Notes under the pieces: generated by a model | Told to the model about the DNA's origin: nothing | Seen by the model: the letters and a program-made list of their open reading frames with translations, nothing else | Databases searched by the model: none | DNA from: Chitinophagaceae bacterium | GTDB lineage: Bacteria; Bacteroidota; Bacteroidia; Chitinophagales; Chitinophagaceae | Direction of reading: 5' to 3' | DNA: 35,411 nucleotides | Assembly (NCBI GenBank): GCA_021323155.1 | Contig: JAJTCI010000002.1 | Location: 1-35,411, forward strand | In this document: piece after piece, positions 34,071 through 35,411 of the stretch | Layout: every line of letters starts with the position of its first letter | How positions within the stretch are numbered: position 1 is the first letter of the stretch | Position numbers and translations under genes: made by a program

Positions 34071-35210
34071 ATGACGGAGCAGGTCAGGAATATTTTTCTG
34101 GAAAAGTTTGGAACCGAGCCAAGCGTGTTTTTCTCCCCGGGGAGGATCAACCTCATGGGCGAGCACGTGGACTATAACGATGGGTTTGTAATGCCGGCAG
34201 CCATCAATCACGGGATTTGGTTTGCTATTGCAAAAAATGATACACCACGCGCCAGGTTTTTTGCGGCCGATCTTGATGACTACCTCCTGGTAGACATAAA
34301 CGACATTCAGCCGCAGGAAGGTTGGAAAAACTATGTGCTTGGGGTTATACACGTGTTACAGGAAAACAACTTGCCCGTCCAGGGTTTCGATTGCGCTTTC
34401 GGCGGCAACCTTCCCATCGGTTCCGGGTTGTCTTCTTCTGCTGCCGTTGAGTGTGGGCTCATCTTCGCGCTGAACGAGATCTTCCAGCTCGGGCAGGATC
34501 GAAAAACGCTTGCGCTGATGGCGCAGCGCGCGGAACATACTTTCGCCGGCGTAAAATGCGGGATTATGGACCAGTATGCCAGTCTCATGGGCAAGGCAGG
34601 AAATGTGTTATTGCTCGACTGTAAAACGATAGAACACCAGTATCTCCCATTCGAACTGCAGGACCATGTGCTCGTACTCCTTAACAGTAAAGTGCAGCAC
34701 GCGCTCGCTGGCGGGGAATACAACGTTCGACGCATGCAGTGCACAGAGGGCCTGGATTTAATAAAGCAACACGAACCTTCCGTCAAAACGTTTCGTGATG
34801 TCAGTAGGAATATGCTCTCAAAATATGAGCTGCAAATGGATCCTACTGTGTACAAGCGATGCCGCTACGTGGTCAACGAAATCGATCGAACACTTCAGGC
34901 CGCGGATCTTCTCCTCCAGAACAACATAGAAGCATTCGGCAAACGCATGTATGAAACACATCAAGGCCTTAGTAAAGGCTTCGGGGTGAGCTGCGACGAA
35001 CTTGACTTCCTGGTAAGCGAAGCTGCTGCTTTGCAGGTAACCGGTGCTAGGCTGATGGGCGGCGGGTTCGGTGGGTGCACCATTAATATTATCCGGAAAG
35101 AAGACCGGCATCAATCCATTTCAAAAATAGTCTCGGCTTATGACGAAAAATTTGGAACACAACCGGGTATTATTGAAATAGACATTGCCAACGGCACACA
35201 CGAAATCTAA
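34071..35210 (+). CDS. galK: Galactokinase
   Basis: 379 residues, a GHMP kinase of the Leloir pathway converting galactose and ATP to galactose-1-phosphate in the cytoplasm. All motifs are present: the galactose signature GRINLMGEHVDYN (24-36), the phosphate loop LPIGSGLSSSAAVE (114-127), catalytic aspartate D167 in CGIMDQYASLMG, and the GHMP C-terminal motif LMGGGFGGC. It starts 3 bp after ligA. Its substrate would be the galactose produced by the GH2-GH53 protein and imported by the symporter. galT, galE and galM are not in the window. Confidence 0.96.
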   Translation: MTEQVRNIFLEKFGTEPSVFFSPGRINLMGEHVDYNDGFVMPAAINHGIWFAIAKNDTPRARFFAADLDDYLLVDINDIQPQEGWKNYVLGVIHVLQENNLPVQGFDCAFGGNLPIGSGLSSSAAVECGLIFALNEIFQLGQDRKTLALMAQRAEHTFAGVKCGIMDQYASLMGKAGNVLLLDCKTIEHQYLPFELQDHVLVLLNSKVQHALAGGEYNVRRMQCTEGLDLIKQHEPSVKTFRDVSRNMLSKYELQMDPTVYKRCRYVVNEIDRTLQAADLLLQNNIEAFGKRMYETHQGLSKGFGVSCDELDFLVSEAAALQVTGARLMGGGFGGCTINIIRKEDRHQSISKIVSAYDEKFGTQPGIIEIDIANGTHEI

Positions 35211-35215
35211 ATCCA

Positions 35216-35411
35216 ATGCTACCGCGCTCTACACTGCAGTTCCTGAAGGACCTCTCGAAGAACAACAACCGGGAATGGTTCGAGGCAAATCGCAACCGTT
35301 ATGAATCAGCGCGCCAGGATTTTATCGGCCTGGCAGACGCCATCATCAAAAGCTTTTGTAAGAAGGACAGTGATTTCACACAGCTGGAAGGTAAAAAATG
35401 CCTGTTCCGGA
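35216..35411 (+). CDS. DUF2461 family protein, N-terminal part
   Basis: The first 65 residues are present and the gene runs off the window. The opening MLPRSTLQFLKDLSKNNNRE followed by WFEANRNRYE is the usual start of DUF2461 (TIGR02453) proteins, widespread cytosolic proteins of unknown function. The ATG at 35216 follows galK by 5 bp, so it probably belongs to the ligA-galK transcript. Confidence 0.8.
   Translation, partial: MLPRSTLQFLKDLSKNNNREWFEANRNRYESARQDFIGLADAIIKSFCKKDSDFTQLEGKKCLFR

Overview
The window looks like chromosomal DNA of a Bacteroidota bacterium, most likely a Chitinophagaceae-like relative. The reasons are a complete SusC/SusD/SusE outer-membrane glycan-uptake set, a secreted amylase with a C-terminal Por/type IX secretion sorting domain, a degenerate Nudix-type sugar regulator, DUF5606 and SMUG2-type proteins, and promoters of the TTTG-N17-19-TAnnTTTG type with weak Shine-Dalgarno signals. 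No tRNA, rRNA, IS element, phage gene or CRISPR array was seen. Coding density is high. No stretch above 300 bp lacks a gene; the longest gaps are about 120-140 bp and are described as regulatory regions.

Left part (1-13.5 kb), mostly housekeeping and accessory functions. It opens with the 3' end of a glycosyltransferase-like gene, followed by a minus-strand operon (secreted lipocalin-like protein, VOC protein, SDR oxidoreductase). Next come a SMUG2-type DNA glycosylase and a DUF5606 protein with a lysine-rich tail. An M3 oligoendopeptidase gene follows, broken in two places. A metal-related divergon comes next: SCO protein, Fur-family regulator and a small membrane protein on the minus strand, facing a MerC-family membrane protein whose promoter carries a palindromic operator candidate. 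Then a secreted CHAT-domain protein, an AlkA-like DNA glycosylase, and two peptide transporters in tandem (POT then OPT). The POT gene has an unusual leader with two terminator-like hairpins and a short aromatic-rich ORF.

Middle part (13.3-31 kb), a polysaccharide utilisation locus on the minus strand. In transcription order it contains a GH13 alpha-amylase-family enzyme with a T9SS tail, SusC, SusD, two SusE-like lipoproteins, a terminator-like hairpin, a clan GH-A glycosidase of uncertain family, a fused GH2 beta-galactosidase/GH53 endo-beta-1,4-galactanase, an SGLT-like sodium/sugar symporter, and a 68-residue membrane protein. The enzymes point to beta-1,4-galactan (pectic galactan or arabinogalactan I) being cut to galactose and taken up. 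The GH13 enzyme suggests that an alpha-glucan is used too, or that two loci have merged.

Right part (31-35.4 kb). A Nudix-family transcription regulator (AraR/NrtR-like) lies next to the locus. Two near-identical palindromes sit at the putative promoter of the locus and a related site lies over the regulator's own promoter, so it is the likely local repressor. Divergent to it are ligA and galK, only 3 bp apart; galactokinase would phosphorylate the galactose released by the locus. The window ends inside a DUF2461 gene.
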